Source of the DNA: Prevotella sp. oral taxon 299 str. F0039
GTDB lineage: Bacteria > Bacteroidota > Bacteroidia > Bacteroidales > Bacteroidaceae
Assembly (NCBI RefSeq): GCF_000163055.2
Contig: NC_022111.1
Span: forward strand, 62,001-126,000
Length of the DNA: 64,000 nucleotides
Reading direction: 5' to 3'
Shown here: positions 35,442-44,060 of the stretch, one piece after another
How positions within the stretch are numbered: the first letter of the stretch is position 1
Layout of the letters: each line of letters starts with the position of its first letter
Notes under the pieces: model-generated
What the model was told of the DNA's origin: nothing
The model's input: only the letters and a program-made list of their open reading frames with translations
Databases searched by the model: none
Position numbers and translations under genes: made by a program

Positions 35442-36719
35442 CTATTTAAACCTGTCTCTCCAGCATTTTACCATTTGTTGATATAGCTTTTCTTCGTTAG
35501 AAGAGTGCTGAGCCTGCCATAAACGCATACCAAGAAGGGCATCGGGCATGTATTGTTGCTCAATAAAGTTATTCGGATAGTCGTGACTATACTTGTAACC
35601 GTCGCCATATCCCACCTCTTTCATCAGCGTAGTGGGCGCATTTCGTAAGTGAAGTGGTACGGGTTGATTGCCAGTTTCGTTGACAATATCAAGTGCTTTG
35701 TTAATTGCGAGATAGGCAGAGTTGCTCTTTGGCGATGTGGCAAGATAGATAGTGGCTTCTGCAAGCGGTATTCTTCCTTCGGGCCAACCAATCTTTTGCA
35801 CTGCATCGAAGGCGGCATTTGCTAATAAAAGCGCATTGGGATTAGCTAAACCAATATCTTCAGAGGCACTGATAACAAGACGTCTAGCAATGAATTTAGG
35901 GTCTTCTCCTGCCGAAATCATACGTGCAAGCCAATAAATAGCGGCATCGGGGTCACTTCCTCTTATGCTCTTTATGAATGCAGAGATGATGTCATAGTGC
36001 ATTTCTCCACCTTTATCATATGCTAAAGGGTTCTGTTGTAGGCATTGTTTAACAAAGTCATTGGTTATAATTACTTTCTCATCACCAACAAAAGCATCTA
36101 CAACCAATTCGAGAATATTGAGCAGTTTGCGAGCATCTCCACCACTAAAATGTAGTAAAGCATCTGTTTCTCGTAGCTCAATATTACGTTGTTGCAATTC
36201 AACATCTTCAGTAATAGCTCTTTGGAGCAATGCTTCGAGATCGTTTTTGCTTAGTGGTTGCAGTATATAAGTTTGACATCTCGATAAAAGAGGACGTATA
36301 ACTTCGAACGAAGGGTTCTCTGTTGTGGCACCAATAAGTGTCACTACGCCCTTTTCTACAGCGCCTAAAAGAGAGTCTTGTTGCGATTTACTGAAGCGAT
36401 GAATCTCATCTATGAATAGAATAGGAGCATTATTACTAAAAAAACGCTCTTTTGTAGCTTTGTCAATCACCTCTCTAACTTCCTTAACTCCGCTGGTAAC
36501 GGCACTTAAAGTGTAGAAAGGTACATCAATAGTGTGAGATATTATGGTTGCAAGAGTTGTTTTCCCGACCCCTGGAGGTCCCCATAATATAAATGATGGA
36601 ACACCATGTTTCGAGTCTATGATGCGTCGTAAAGGTGCTCCTTTACCTATTATATGTTGTTGACCTACATACTCTTCTAGGCTATTGGGACGTAAACGTT
36701 CTGCCAATGGTTTTGTCAT
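35442..36719 (-). CDS. rarA: Replication-associated recombination ATPase RarA/MgsA
   Basis: 425 aa, usual length. PLAERLRPNSLEEYVGQQHI opens it; Walker A is WGPPGVGKTTLA, Walker B LFIDEIHRFSKSQQD, sensor 1 IGATTENPSFEV and sensor 2 ALLSRC-type QTYILQPL. The C-terminal tetramerisation domain shows GDARKLLN, SIRGSDPDAAIYWLARM and ASEDIGLANP. It acts at stalled replication forks. A -7 element ends 4 nt before the ATG, so the transcript may be leaderless. Confidence 0.96.
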   Translation of the reverse strand: MTKPLAERLRPNSLEEYVGQQHIIGKGAPLRRIIDSKHGVPSFILWGPPGVGKTTLATIISHTIDVPFYTLSAVTSGVKEVREVIDKATKERFFSNNAPILFIDEIHRFSKSQQDSLLGAVEKGVVTLIGATTENPSFEVIRPLLSRCQTYILQPLSKNDLEALLQRAITEDVELQQRNIELRETDALLHFSGGDARKLLNILELVVDAFVGDEKVIITNDFVKQCLQQNPLAYDKGGEMHYDIISAFIKSIRGSDPDAAIYWLARMISAGEDPKFIARRLVISASEDIGLANPNALLLANAAFDAVQKIGWPEGRIPLAEATIYLATSPKSNSAYLAINKALDIVNETGNQPVPLHLRNAPTTLMKEVGYGDGYKYSHDYPNNFIEQQYMPDALLGMRLWQAQHSSNEEKLYQQMVKCWRDRFK

Positions 36720-36723
36720 AATG

Positions 36724-36731
36724 CAAAGATA
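36724..36731 (-). promoter_or_regulatory. -7 promoter element TATCTTTG directly abutting rarA
   Basis: Exact TAnnTTTG match followed by CATT and then the ATG; the predicted first transcribed base is the A of the start codon. Confidence 0.55.
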
Positions 36732-36801
36732 TGAAAAAAAAAAGATTTCAATTCTTTAGGAATAATGTTTTTTGAAGAGAGTTATTTTTTTGCTCTAAAA
36801 C

Positions 36802-36832
36802 TTGTTTTTTATGAATTTAGTATTTACTTTTG
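36802..36832 (+). promoter_or_regulatory. Promoter TTG / TACTTTTG for the acidic conserved gene
   Basis: TTG at 36802-36804 and TACTTTTG at 36825-36832 with 20 nt between; predicted leader of about 115 nt to the ATG at 36952. Confidence 0.55.
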
Positions 36833-36951
36833 CACGCACTTAAAAGCAATCGACGATTTAAAGTAGATGTTTTAATACAAAAAAATCTAGTATCGTGACT
36901 TAAAATAGAACACGAATCAATCTGAATAACAAAGAAAGTGAACAATAAAGT

Positions 36952-37743
36952 ATGAAACAACAAAAGGCTTTAACAATTAAAACCCTTACCAAGACCAATG
37001 CTTGGGAATTACAAGAGAACGATATTTTTAGATTATGGGATGCAGCAGAGAAAGATTTTGACTTATCAGATAATGCACGACATTATATTGATATTATCAA
37101 AAGTGCATTCGAAATCGAAGAGATAAAGATAGATCGTCCAGAGGTAATTGCTAAGTATGAAGACCGTGGATTTAAAGTTGGAGAAGTCAAAATAGATGAT
37201 TCTGCGAAAGTAAAGTGGGCGATTAAGAAGCGTCCTATTATGAGAGTAACTGATTTGACTTATGAGAATATACGCTATATCAGTGCAACAAAGCTCATAG
37301 AAGTACTCGAACGTAATTTTGGTGGAGGCTGGAATTCATTGTCGCAAAGCATTCAAGATATTATAACTTCAGGCTTTGATGTTAGCACAACCACACTTCC
37401 AAAGGATCGTTTGCATAAAGCTGGCGGTATGTATGAAACCAAAGTGAACAATGGTTTCGAAGTTCTTGAAATTGAAAAAGGATCTTGGGTTGAGGCAATT
37501 TTTGCAAAAGAGAAACCTAAAGTCGAAAAAAATAAAACAAGAATAGAGCAAGAAGACCTGCCTTCTGATGATGATGAAGAAGATGATGACATTGATCTTC
37601 CTAATAATTATGATGACGAAGATGAAGATTCTTTCGATGAAGAAGAACTTACAGAAGAAAGTTATCATACTACATTTGATACAGATCCAGAAGATCTTGA
37701 TATGGAAAATGACTCTATTGCCGATGATGAAGATGCTTACTAA
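36952..37743 (+). CDS. Conserved hypothetical protein with very acidic C-terminal tail
   Basis: 263 aa, no signal peptide or membrane segment. Residues 1-185 look globular and include IMRVTDLTYENIRYISATKLIEVLE and FGGGWNSLSQSIQDII; the last 75 residues are almost entirely Asp/Glu (DDDEEDDDIDL, DDEDEDSFDEEEL, DSIADDEDAY). The charge suggests binding to a basic partner such as a nucleic-acid-binding protein or divalent cations, but that is inference only. I recognise no family. It has its own promoter and terminator. The high-GAT repeat content makes shadow ORFs on the other strand. Confidence 0.7.
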   Translation: MKQQKALTIKTLTKTNAWELQENDIFRLWDAAEKDFDLSDNARHYIDIIKSAFEIEEIKIDRPEVIAKYEDRGFKVGEVKIDDSAKVKWAIKKRPIMRVTDLTYENIRYISATKLIEVLERNFGGGWNSLSQSIQDIITSGFDVSTTTLPKDRLHKAGGMYETKVNNGFEVLEIEKGSWVEAIFAKEKPKVEKNKTRIEQEDLPSDDDEEDDDIDLPNNYDDEDEDSFDEEELTEESYHTTFDTDPEDLDMENDSIADDEDAY

Positions 37744-37793
37744 TAAATAAATTATGGTGAGATAGTTGTTTAATAACATTTTTTTTATACTCA

Positions 37794-37832
37794 ATCCACA
37801 AAGGACAATTTGGTTTTTGTGGATTTTTTTTT
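37794..37832 (+). terminator. Terminator after the acidic protein gene
   Basis: ATCCACAAA (37794-37802) pairs with TTTGTGGAT (37816-37824), followed by a run of T. Confidence 0.8.
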
Positions 37833-37868
37833 ATATATTATCCCATAAAGTCTTTCTTTTCATCTTAT

Positions 37869-37956
37869 AAAAGTGTTACAATTGCACCTCAAAATCATTG
37901 ACTTTACATTGCAATAGCATTGAGTTTGTTTTCTAATAGTGCTGCTATTGTTTCCC
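37869..37956 (+). repeat. 22-nt-period repeat array E (4 units)
   Basis: Units at 37869, 37891, 37913 and 37935, cores AAAAGTGTTACAATT, AAAATCATTGACTTT, AATAGCATTGAGTTT and AATAGTGCTGCTATT, exact 22-nt steps. The remaining gap to 38200 shows only an AT-rich stretch and a weak -7 candidate near 38147. Confidence 0.8.
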
Positions 37957-38200
37957 CATCTCTATTTTGTTGAAAATCAAGAGTATATTGGATTGTTACT
38001 CTTCTCATTTAAAATCATTCTAAGGAAAAGAGGATTTTAAAATACTTTGTTTATCTCTTTTAGTATAAGAAACAACTTATTTATATATAAGAGAGATGAG
38101 ATGGGAAAATGAAAGCGATGTATTGATAGATCGAAGGATTGTTCATATCTTTGCGGAAGAATAGGGTAACCTCATTACAAATAATAAGAATAAGAAAGAT

Positions 38201-38839
38201 ATGAAAGCAATTGTGTTAGGAGCAACAGGTGCAGTGGGACTAGATTTAGTTGAAATGCTTTTAAAAGATGATACCTTTAGCGGAGTAGAGGTGTTTGTTC
38301 GCCGTGCAATGCCTATGGAAAATGGCAAGTTAACAACTCGTATTGTAGATTTTAAACAGCTAAAAGACTGGCAAGATATGATAAAAGGAGATGTTGTTTT
38401 CTCGTGTATGGGAACCACATTGAAGGCTGCAGGCTCTAGAGAAAGACAATACGAAATAGATTATACTTATCAACTCGAGTTTGCACAAGCAGCTCATTCC
38501 AATGGAGTGCCTATTTATATTCTCGTTTCTTCGGCTATGGCTAATGCAAATTCGAAACTCTTTTATACCAGAATGAAAGGAGAATTAGAAGAGGCTATTC
38601 AGCAACTTCATTTTCAAAAAGAGGTGATTATGCGTCCGCCTTTATTGATTCGTAAGAATACAACCAAGACAGATGAAAAGGTTGTTGTGGTAGTTTTAAA
38701 AGTATTAAATGCTTTGGGACTATTTAAAAAGCAACGTCCTATGCCCACAGAAGTGGTTGCGAAGGCTATGATTGTAGCTGCAAAGCAAGGTGTTTCGGGT
38801 ATTTTTGAACCCACTGATATTTGGAATTTGGCAAAGTAA
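38201..38839 (+). CDS. NAD(P)-binding Rossmann-fold protein (atypical SDR, TIP30/YbjT-like)
   Basis: 212 aa. The nucleotide-binding loop VLGATGAVGLDLVE (GxxGxxG, residues 8-14) and a following FVRR basic patch point to NADPH. FSCMGTTLKAAGSRERQYEIDYTYQLEFA and YILVSSAMANANSKLFYTRMKGELEEA match atypical short-chain dehydrogenases where the Y-x-x-x-K pair is Tyr plus Lys in YTRMK. Substrate unknown. Cytoplasmic, single gene. Confidence 0.8.
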   Translation: MKAIVLGATGAVGLDLVEMLLKDDTFSGVEVFVRRAMPMENGKLTTRIVDFKQLKDWQDMIKGDVVFSCMGTTLKAAGSRERQYEIDYTYQLEFAQAAHSNGVPIYILVSSAMANANSKLFYTRMKGELEEAIQQLHFQKEVIMRPPLLIRKNTTKTDEKVVVVVLKVLNALGLFKKQRPMPTEVVAKAMIVAAKQGVSGIFEPTDIWNLAK

Positions 38840-38938
38840 ACATAGAATGAGGATATAAAAAGATAAGGGTTATGGATAAATTCCTACTGAAATAGTATCA
38901 AATTGCAAAAGGGTAGTGTCAGAAAAACGTATAAAATA

Positions 38939-38970
38939 AAAAAGAGAAGTTTATTAAAACTTCTCTTTTT
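38939..38970. terminator. Bidirectional terminator between the Rossmann protein and the tRNA
   Basis: AAAAAGAGAAGTTT (38939-38952) pairs perfectly with 38957-38970 around a 4-nt loop, with T-run on the right and A-run on the left. Confidence 0.8.
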
Positions 38971-38976
38971 AAGTAG

Positions 38977-39049
38977 TTGCGGAGACACGACTCGAACGTA
39001 TGACCTCCAGGTTATGAGCCTGGCGAGCTACCAACTGCTCCACTCCGCG
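38977..39049 (-). tRNA. tRNA-Met (anticodon CAT), initiator-like
   Basis: 73 nt without encoded CCA. Counting from the T8 and D-stem GAGC/GCTC positions puts C at 1 and A at 72, an unpaired end characteristic of bacterial initiator tRNA. The anticodon arm is CCAGG-CTCATAA-CCTGG, so the three pairs next to the loop are not the standard GGG/CCC. I call it tRNA-fMet with moderate confidence; the CAT anticodon itself is certain. Confidence 0.85.
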
Positions 39050-39085
39050 ATGTAAATAACGCAATGTTGTTGCTTAATTGCGATG

Positions 39086-39093
39086 CAAAGGTA
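39086..39093 (-). promoter_or_regulatory. -7 promoter element TACCTTTG for the Met-type tRNA
   Basis: Identical to the tRNA-Arg -7 box and likewise followed by TCGCAATTAAGCAA (complement of 39070-39083). Confidence 0.6.
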
Positions 39094-39205
39094 GTGTTTT
39101 TTTTTATAACGTGCAAATTTGAAATGAAGAATTTATTAAAAAAAATAATATTTTTTGTTATCTAAAAACAAATGAGTAAGGTTATAAATTATAGTGTTTA
39201 ATAAT

Positions 39206-39237
39206 TTTGGCTGTATAAAATAAAAAGTGTATTTTCG
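39206..39237 (+). promoter_or_regulatory. Probable serC promoter: TTTG / TATTTTCG
   Basis: TTTG ending at 39209 and a one-mismatch -7 box TATTTTCG at 39230-39237 are 20 nt apart; predicted leader about 45 nt. Confidence 0.4.
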
Positions 39238-39285
39238 CATATATATTAATAAATCGAAATTTAACACACAAAAGAAGTCTATCTT

Positions 39286-40353
39286 ATGAAGAAATATAAC
39301 TTTAATGCTGGTCCCTCTATGCTTCCACGTGAAGTGATTGAAAATACTGCGAAACAAATTCTAAACTTTAACAATAGTGGTTTATCTTTAATGGAAATCA
39401 GTCACCGATCGAAAGATTTTCAACCTGTTATTGACGAGAGTATATCTTTGATTAAAGAACTTTTGGATGTTCCCCAAGGTTATTCTGTCATATATTTAGG
39501 TGGTGGAGCCTCTTTGCAATTTACGCAAGTTCCTTGTAATTTGTTGCACACTAAAGCTGCATACCTTAACACTGGTGTGTGGGCTAAAAAGGCAATGAAG
39601 GAGGCTAAGCTATATGGTGAGGTTTTAGAGTTAGCTTCTTCGGAAGATAAGAACTATACTTACATACCCAAAGACTGGACTTGTCCTTCTGATGTTGATT
39701 ATCTTCACATCACAACTAATAATACTATATATGGTACAGAAACACGAGTAGATTATGATGTTCCTGTTCTTATGGTTGGAGATATGAGTTCTGACATATT
39801 TAGTCGTGAGGTAGATGTCGCTAAATATCAATGTATTTATGCAGGAGCACAAAAGAATTTGGCTATGGCAGGTGTTACTGTTGTCATCGTAAAAGATGAT
39901 TTGTTGAACAAAATGACACGCCCTGTACCTACAATGTTAAACTACTTCACCCATGTAGACAAAGGCTCTATGTTCAATACACCGCCAGTTGTGCCTATAT
40001 ATTCTGCTTTAGAAAATCTTCGTTGGATAAAGAAAAATGGTGGAGTAAAGGCTATGGATAAGCTCGCAAAGCAAAGAGCAGAACTACTTTACGGTGAAAT
40101 TGATCGGAATAAGCTATTTCGTGGCACTGTAGAAGAGGCTGATCGCTCATTAATGAATATTTGTTTTGTGATGCAAGATGAATATGCTGAGCTTGAAAAA
40201 GATTTCTTTGATTTTGCAACAAGCAAAGGAATGGTGGGCATAAAAGGACACCGTTCGGTTGGAGGATTTAGAGCAAGTTGCTACAATGCGCAAACAATTG
40301 AAGGCGTAGAAGCATTGGTTAAGTGTATGAAAGAATTTGAAATAAATCATTAA
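39286..40353 (+). CDS. serC: Phosphoserine aminotransferase
   Basis: 355 aa, full length. [15 protein letters not shown] opens it; [12 protein letters not shown], the PLP-binding [12 protein letters not shown] (catalytic Lys in GAQKN), and [14 protein letters not shown] are classic SerC motifs. It transaminates 3-phosphohydroxypyruvate with glutamate to phosphoserine in the serine pathway. It is the first gene of a run that includes the serA-type dehydrogenase two genes downstream, so the two serine-pathway enzymes are probably co-regulated. A short promoter-like pair lies upstream. Confidence 0.97.
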   Translation: MKKYNFNAGPSMLPREVIENTAKQILNFNNSGLSLMEISHRSKDFQPVIDESISLIKELLDVPQGYSVIYLGGGASLQFTQVPCNLLHTKAAYLNTGVWAKKAMKEAKLYGEVLELASSEDKNYTYIPKDWTCPSDVDYLHITTNNTIYGTETRVDYDVPVLMVGDMSSDIFSREVDVAKYQCIYAGAQKNLAMAGVTVVIVKDDLLNKMTRPVPTMLNYFTHVDKGSMFNTPPVVPIYSALENLRWIKKNGGVKAMDKLAKQRAELLYGEIDRNKLFRGTVEEADRSLMNICFVMQDEYAELEKDFFDFATSKGMVGIKGHRSVGGFRASCYNAQTIEGVEALVKCMKEFEINH

Positions 40354-40431
40354 AATAAGGAAGAGGTAATAAAAAGGGTAGAGAATTAAGGCCTATCTTC
40401 TTATTTCCTTTTTACTATAGGAATAATTATT

Positions 40432-41769
40432 ATGGATAAAATCAATATTAAGAATCTTATTATAGGATTTGGAAAGGCAGGTAAAACCTTAGCTGCTGAT
40501 TTAGCAAAACATGGTGAAGAAGTGATACTAGTTGAGAAAAGTAGTTCTATGTATGGTGGAACTTGCATTAATATAGGCTGTATTCCTTCTAAAAAGCTAT
40601 TAGTAGAGGCAGAGAGAAAACCTTTAGATGTAAATCAAAGCGTTTATTTCGAACAAGCAATGGAGCGCAAAAATGCTTTGATTTCAGCTTTGCGTGCTGC
40701 CAATTATAAGAAACTTGACGACTTAGAAAAAGTAAGAATTATCAATGCAACTGCATCTTTTATAGATAAAAACACTGTATTATTAAAGGGAGAAGGTGAT
40801 GAAATTGAAGTTACCGCACAACGAATTTTCATTAATACAGGTACTACTTCCATCTCATTAAATATCAAGGGAGGAGATGGAAATCATGTTTATAATAGTA
40901 CTCAGTTATTATCTTTAAACACATTTCCTAAACGCCTTGTTATTATTGGTGGTGGTTATATCTCGTTAGAGTTTGCTTGTATGTTCCAAGCTTTTGGTAG
41001 TAAGGTAACCATTTTGGAAGCAAGTGACACCTTTTTGGCACGTGAAGACAGAGATGTAGCAGACGAAATGCTACGTATTCTCAATACACGTGGAATAGAA
41101 GTAATGTTGAACTCAAAAACAAGCGAATTGCAGGAGAATGATGATTATACAACTGTTATTACCTCACAAGGCAACTTTGATGCCGAAGCAGTGCTGGTTG
41201 CAATAGGTAGAAAGCCTGCAACTGATGAGCTAGAATTGCATAACGCAGATATTAAAACAGACGAAAGAGGATATATAATAACCAATGATTATCTGCAAGT
41301 TAATGAGCATATATGGGCAATGGGCGATGTAGCTAAGACTCCACAATTTACCTATATGTCGCTAGATGATTATAGAATAGTGCGTGACCAGCTATTTGGT
41401 GATTCGAAAAGAAGTAGACTTGATCGTAAGAATATAGCGACATCAGTCTTCACTTATCCCACTCTTGCACAAGTAGGATTAACAGAACAGCAGGCAAAAT
41501 CAGCAGGACTACAATTTGAAGTTAAAAAGATTGCTGCTAATGCAATACCTAAAGCAAAGGTGTTAGGGCAAACAGATGGATTATTAAAGGCTATCGTTGA
41601 GAAGCAAAGTAATCGTATTTTAGGTGTAACTTTATTTTGTGCGGAGGCTCACGAACTCATTAATATCTGTAAGTTAGCTATTGATAATAATATAACTGCA
41701 GAAACATTAAAGAATCAAATATTTACACATCCAACAATGGCAGAGGCTTTAAATGATTTATTTGCATAA
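40432..41769 (+). CDS. FAD-dependent pyridine nucleotide-disulfide oxidoreductase (RclA-like)
   Basis: 445 aa. The FAD loop is modified (IIGFGKAGKTLAADLAKHG), followed by the redox pair YGGTCINIGCIPSKKLL (CxxxxC), the NAD loop IGGGYISLEFACMFQAFG, the second FAD motif HIWAMGDVAKTPQFTYM and the C-terminal dimer motif THPTMAEALNDLF, which supplies the His-x-x-x-x-Glu-like pair of the partner subunit. The family is that of mercuric reductase and RclA, used against hypochlorous or oxidative stress; lipoamide dehydrogenase is unlikely because no dehydrogenase complex genes are near. It lies between serC and serA. Confidence 0.85.
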   Translation: MDKINIKNLIIGFGKAGKTLAADLAKHGEEVILVEKSSSMYGGTCINIGCIPSKKLLVEAERKPLDVNQSVYFEQAMERKNALISALRAANYKKLDDLEKVRIINATASFIDKNTVLLKGEGDEIEVTAQRIFINTGTTSISLNIKGGDGNHVYNSTQLLSLNTFPKRLVIIGGGYISLEFACMFQAFGSKVTILEASDTFLAREDRDVADEMLRILNTRGIEVMLNSKTSELQENDDYTTVITSQGNFDAEAVLVAIGRKPATDELELHNADIKTDERGYIITNDYLQVNEHIWAMGDVAKTPQFTYMSLDDYRIVRDQLFGDSKRSRLDRKNIATSVFTYPTLAQVGLTEQQAKSAGLQFEVKKIAANAIPKAKVLGQTDGLLKAIVEKQSNRILGVTLFCAEAHELINICKLAIDNNITAETLKNQIFTHPTMAEALNDLFA

Positions 41770-41815
41770 ACAATAGATTAAATATGCTATTAGATATTAA
41801 TGTAAAAGATAAGAT

Positions 41816-42733
41816 ATGAAAGTACTAATTGCAACCGAAAAGCCTTTTGCTAAAGAGGCATTAGAAGCTATTAAACAAGAAATAGTAAACGGAGGACATT
41901 CTGTTGAGGTTTTAGAAAAGTACACAGAGAAGTCTGAACTCTTATCAGCAGTAGCTCAAGCAAACGCAGTTATCATTCGTTCTGACATCGTAGATAAAGA
42001 TGTTTTAGATGCAGCTAAAGAATTAAAGATTGTTGTTCGTGCTGGAGCAGGATATGATAATGTAGACATTCAAAGTGCTAAAGAACACCAAGTGGTGGTT
42101 GAAAACACTCCAGGACAAAACTCAAATGCTGTAGCAGAGCTTGTATTTGGCTTATTAGTATATGCAGTTCGCAACTTTTATAATGGTAAATCTGGTTCAG
42201 AACTCAAAGGAAAGAAACTTGGTTTATTGGCTTATGGCAATGTCAGTAGAAACGTTTCACGCATTGCAAGAGGCTTTGGTATGGAAGTTTATGCTTATGA
42301 TGCTTATTGCACAGCAGAGCAAATAGAAAGCGATGGCGTAAAAACAGTAAGCTCGCCAAGTGCATTATTTGAACAATGCGATATTGTTTCGCTTCATATT
42401 CCCGCAACTCCTGAAACTACAAAGAGCATCAACTATGAATTGGTAAGTAAGCTTCCTAAAGGCGGAATCTTAGTAAATACAGCTCGTAAAGAGGTTATTA
42501 ACGAAGAAGAGCTATTGAAGTTGATGGCTGAGCGTCAAGACATTCAATTTATAACAGACATCAAACCAAGTGCAGATGAGCTGTTTGTGCAATTCGATGG
42601 ACGTTATTTCTCAACTCCAAAGAAGATGGGAGCGCAGACAAACGAAGCCAATACCAATGCAGGAATCGCTGCTGCTAAGCAAATAAATGCCTTTTTTAAC
42701 GAAGGATGCACAAAGTATCAAGTGAATAAATAA
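41816..42733 (+). CDS. serA: D-3-phosphoglycerate dehydrogenase, short type with Lys at the catalytic His position
   Basis: 305 aa, lacking an ACT domain. Asp/NAD motifs are altered: LLAYGNVSRNVSRIARG instead of GxGxxG. Catalytic Arg lies in VRAGAGYDNVD. Where most family members have TPHxG, this reads STPKKMGAQTNEAN (Lys at 269 or 270). That substitution is known for the short, type III phosphoglycerate dehydrogenases with Lys, as described for Entamoeba and present in Bacteroidota, so the gene is likely functional. Its position downstream of serC supports the assignment. It oxidises 3-phosphoglycerate in serine synthesis. Confidence 0.88.
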   Translation: MKVLIATEKPFAKEALEAIKQEIVNGGHSVEVLEKYTEKSELLSAVAQANAVIIRSDIVDKDVLDAAKELKIVVRAGAGYDNVDIQSAKEHQVVVENTPGQNSNAVAELVFGLLVYAVRNFYNGKSGSELKGKKLGLLAYGNVSRNVSRIARGFGMEVYAYDAYCTAEQIESDGVKTVSSPSALFEQCDIVSLHIPATPETTKSINYELVSKLPKGGILVNTARKEVINEEELLKLMAERQDIQFITDIKPSADELFVQFDGRYFSTPKKMGAQTNEANTNAGIAAAKQINAFFNEGCTKYQVNK

Positions 42734-42802
42734 AAGCTAATGAAGTCGTTATTATATAGCGACTTCATTGCATTCAAACAGTTATCATAGAATAATATCA
42801 CA

Positions 42803-44050
42803 ATGGCAACAATAAAACCATTTAAAGGAATACGCCCTCCTAAAGAGCTAGTTGAACAAATAGAGTCACGTCCTTACGATGTATTGAATTCAGAAGAAGC
42901 TAGAGAAGAGGCTAAAGGCAACGAAAAGAGTTTATATCATATTATCAAACCAGAAATTGATTTCGAGGTAGGCGCAAGCGAATACGACCCTAGAGTGTAT
43001 GAACAAGCAGCTAAAAACTTTAAGAATTTCCAAGAAAAAGGTTGGTTAGTGCAAGACGAAAAAGACCACTATTATATCTATGCACAAACAATGAACAACA
43101 AAACTCAATATGGTTTAGTTGTTGGAGCTTATGTGAATGATTATTTAGATGGTACAATTAAGAAGCACGAACTTACTAGAAAGGATAAAGAAGAGGATAG
43201 AATGAAGCACGTAAGAGTGTGTGATGCCAATATCGAACCTGTGTTCTTTGCTTATCCCGACAATGCAACTCTTGACCAATTAATAGTGCGTTATGCTGCA
43301 ACTACACCCGAATATGATTTTATTGCTCCTATTGATGGCTTTAGACATCAATTCTGGATTATCGAGAATACAGAGGATATCAAGCTCATTACCTCAGAAT
43401 TTGCAAAGATGCCAGCACTTTATATTGCCGACGGACACCATCGTTCAGCAGCTGCAGCCTTAGTTGGTGCAGAGAAAGCACAGCAAAATCCAAATCATAA
43501 AGGCGACGAAGAGTATAACTATTTCATGGCCGTTTGTTTCCAAGCATCGCAATTAACCATTCTAGATTACAATAGAGTAGTGACCGATTTAAATGGACTT
43601 ACAGAGCAAGAGTTCCTTACTAGCCTAGAAAAAGACTTTGTTGTAGAAGATAAAGGAACAGATATTTATCATCCAAATGCCCTACATAACTTCTCACTTT
43701 ATTTAAATAAACATTGGTATAGCCTAACTTCTAAGGCTGGAACCTTTGACAATAACGACCCAATTGGTGTTTTAGACGTTGATATTTCAAGTCGCTTAAT
43801 TTTTGATAGTATTTTAGGAATCAAAGATTTCCGTACCGATAAGCGTATAGATTTTGTGGGTGGACTACGTGGTTTAGAAGAACTTAAACGCCGAGTTGAT
43901 AGTGGAGAGATGCAAATGGCATTGGCACTCTATCCTGTTTCTATGCAACAAATTATGGATATTGCTAATACTGGCAACATAATGCCACCCAAAGCAACAT
44001 GGTTTGAACCTAAACTTCGTTCGGGATTGGTTATCCATAAGTTGTCGTAA
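42803..44050 (+). CDS. DUF1015 protein of the serine operon
   Basis: 415 aa, cytoplasmic. Family motifs are IKPFKGIRPP, RPYDVLNSEEAREEAKGN, LYHIIKPEIDF and the strongly conserved YIADGHHRSAAA. The biochemical role is not something I can state with certainty; in Bacteroidales it commonly follows serC and serA, as here, which suggests a link to serine or one-carbon metabolism. The ATG is 69 nt downstream of the serA stop. Confidence 0.88.
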   Translation: MATIKPFKGIRPPKELVEQIESRPYDVLNSEEAREEAKGNEKSLYHIIKPEIDFEVGASEYDPRVYEQAAKNFKNFQEKGWLVQDEKDHYYIYAQTMNNKTQYGLVVGAYVNDYLDGTIKKHELTRKDKEEDRMKHVRVCDANIEPVFFAYPDNATLDQLIVRYAATTPEYDFIAPIDGFRHQFWIIENTEDIKLITSEFAKMPALYIADGHHRSAAAALVGAEKAQQNPNHKGDEEYNYFMAVCFQASQLTILDYNRVVTDLNGLTEQEFLTSLEKDFVVEDKGTDIYHPNALHNFSLYLNKHWYSLTSKAGTFDNNDPIGVLDVDISSRLIFDSILGIKDFRTDKRIDFVGGLRGLEELKRRVDSGEMQMALALYPVSMQQIMDIANTGNIMPPKATWFEPKLRSGLVIHKLS

Positions 44051-44060
44051 ACAATTGTTT

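Noticed and set aside
37369..37794. 141-aa minus-strand ORF opposite the acidic protein gene
   Set aside because: It is a shadow created by the GAT-rich codons of the Asp/Glu tail; Ile/Phe-rich translation with no protein features.
41816..42733. SerA-like gene as a pseudogene
   Set aside because: The catalytic His is replaced by Lys and the nucleotide loop is altered, but this matches the known Lys-containing short class, and the frame is intact.
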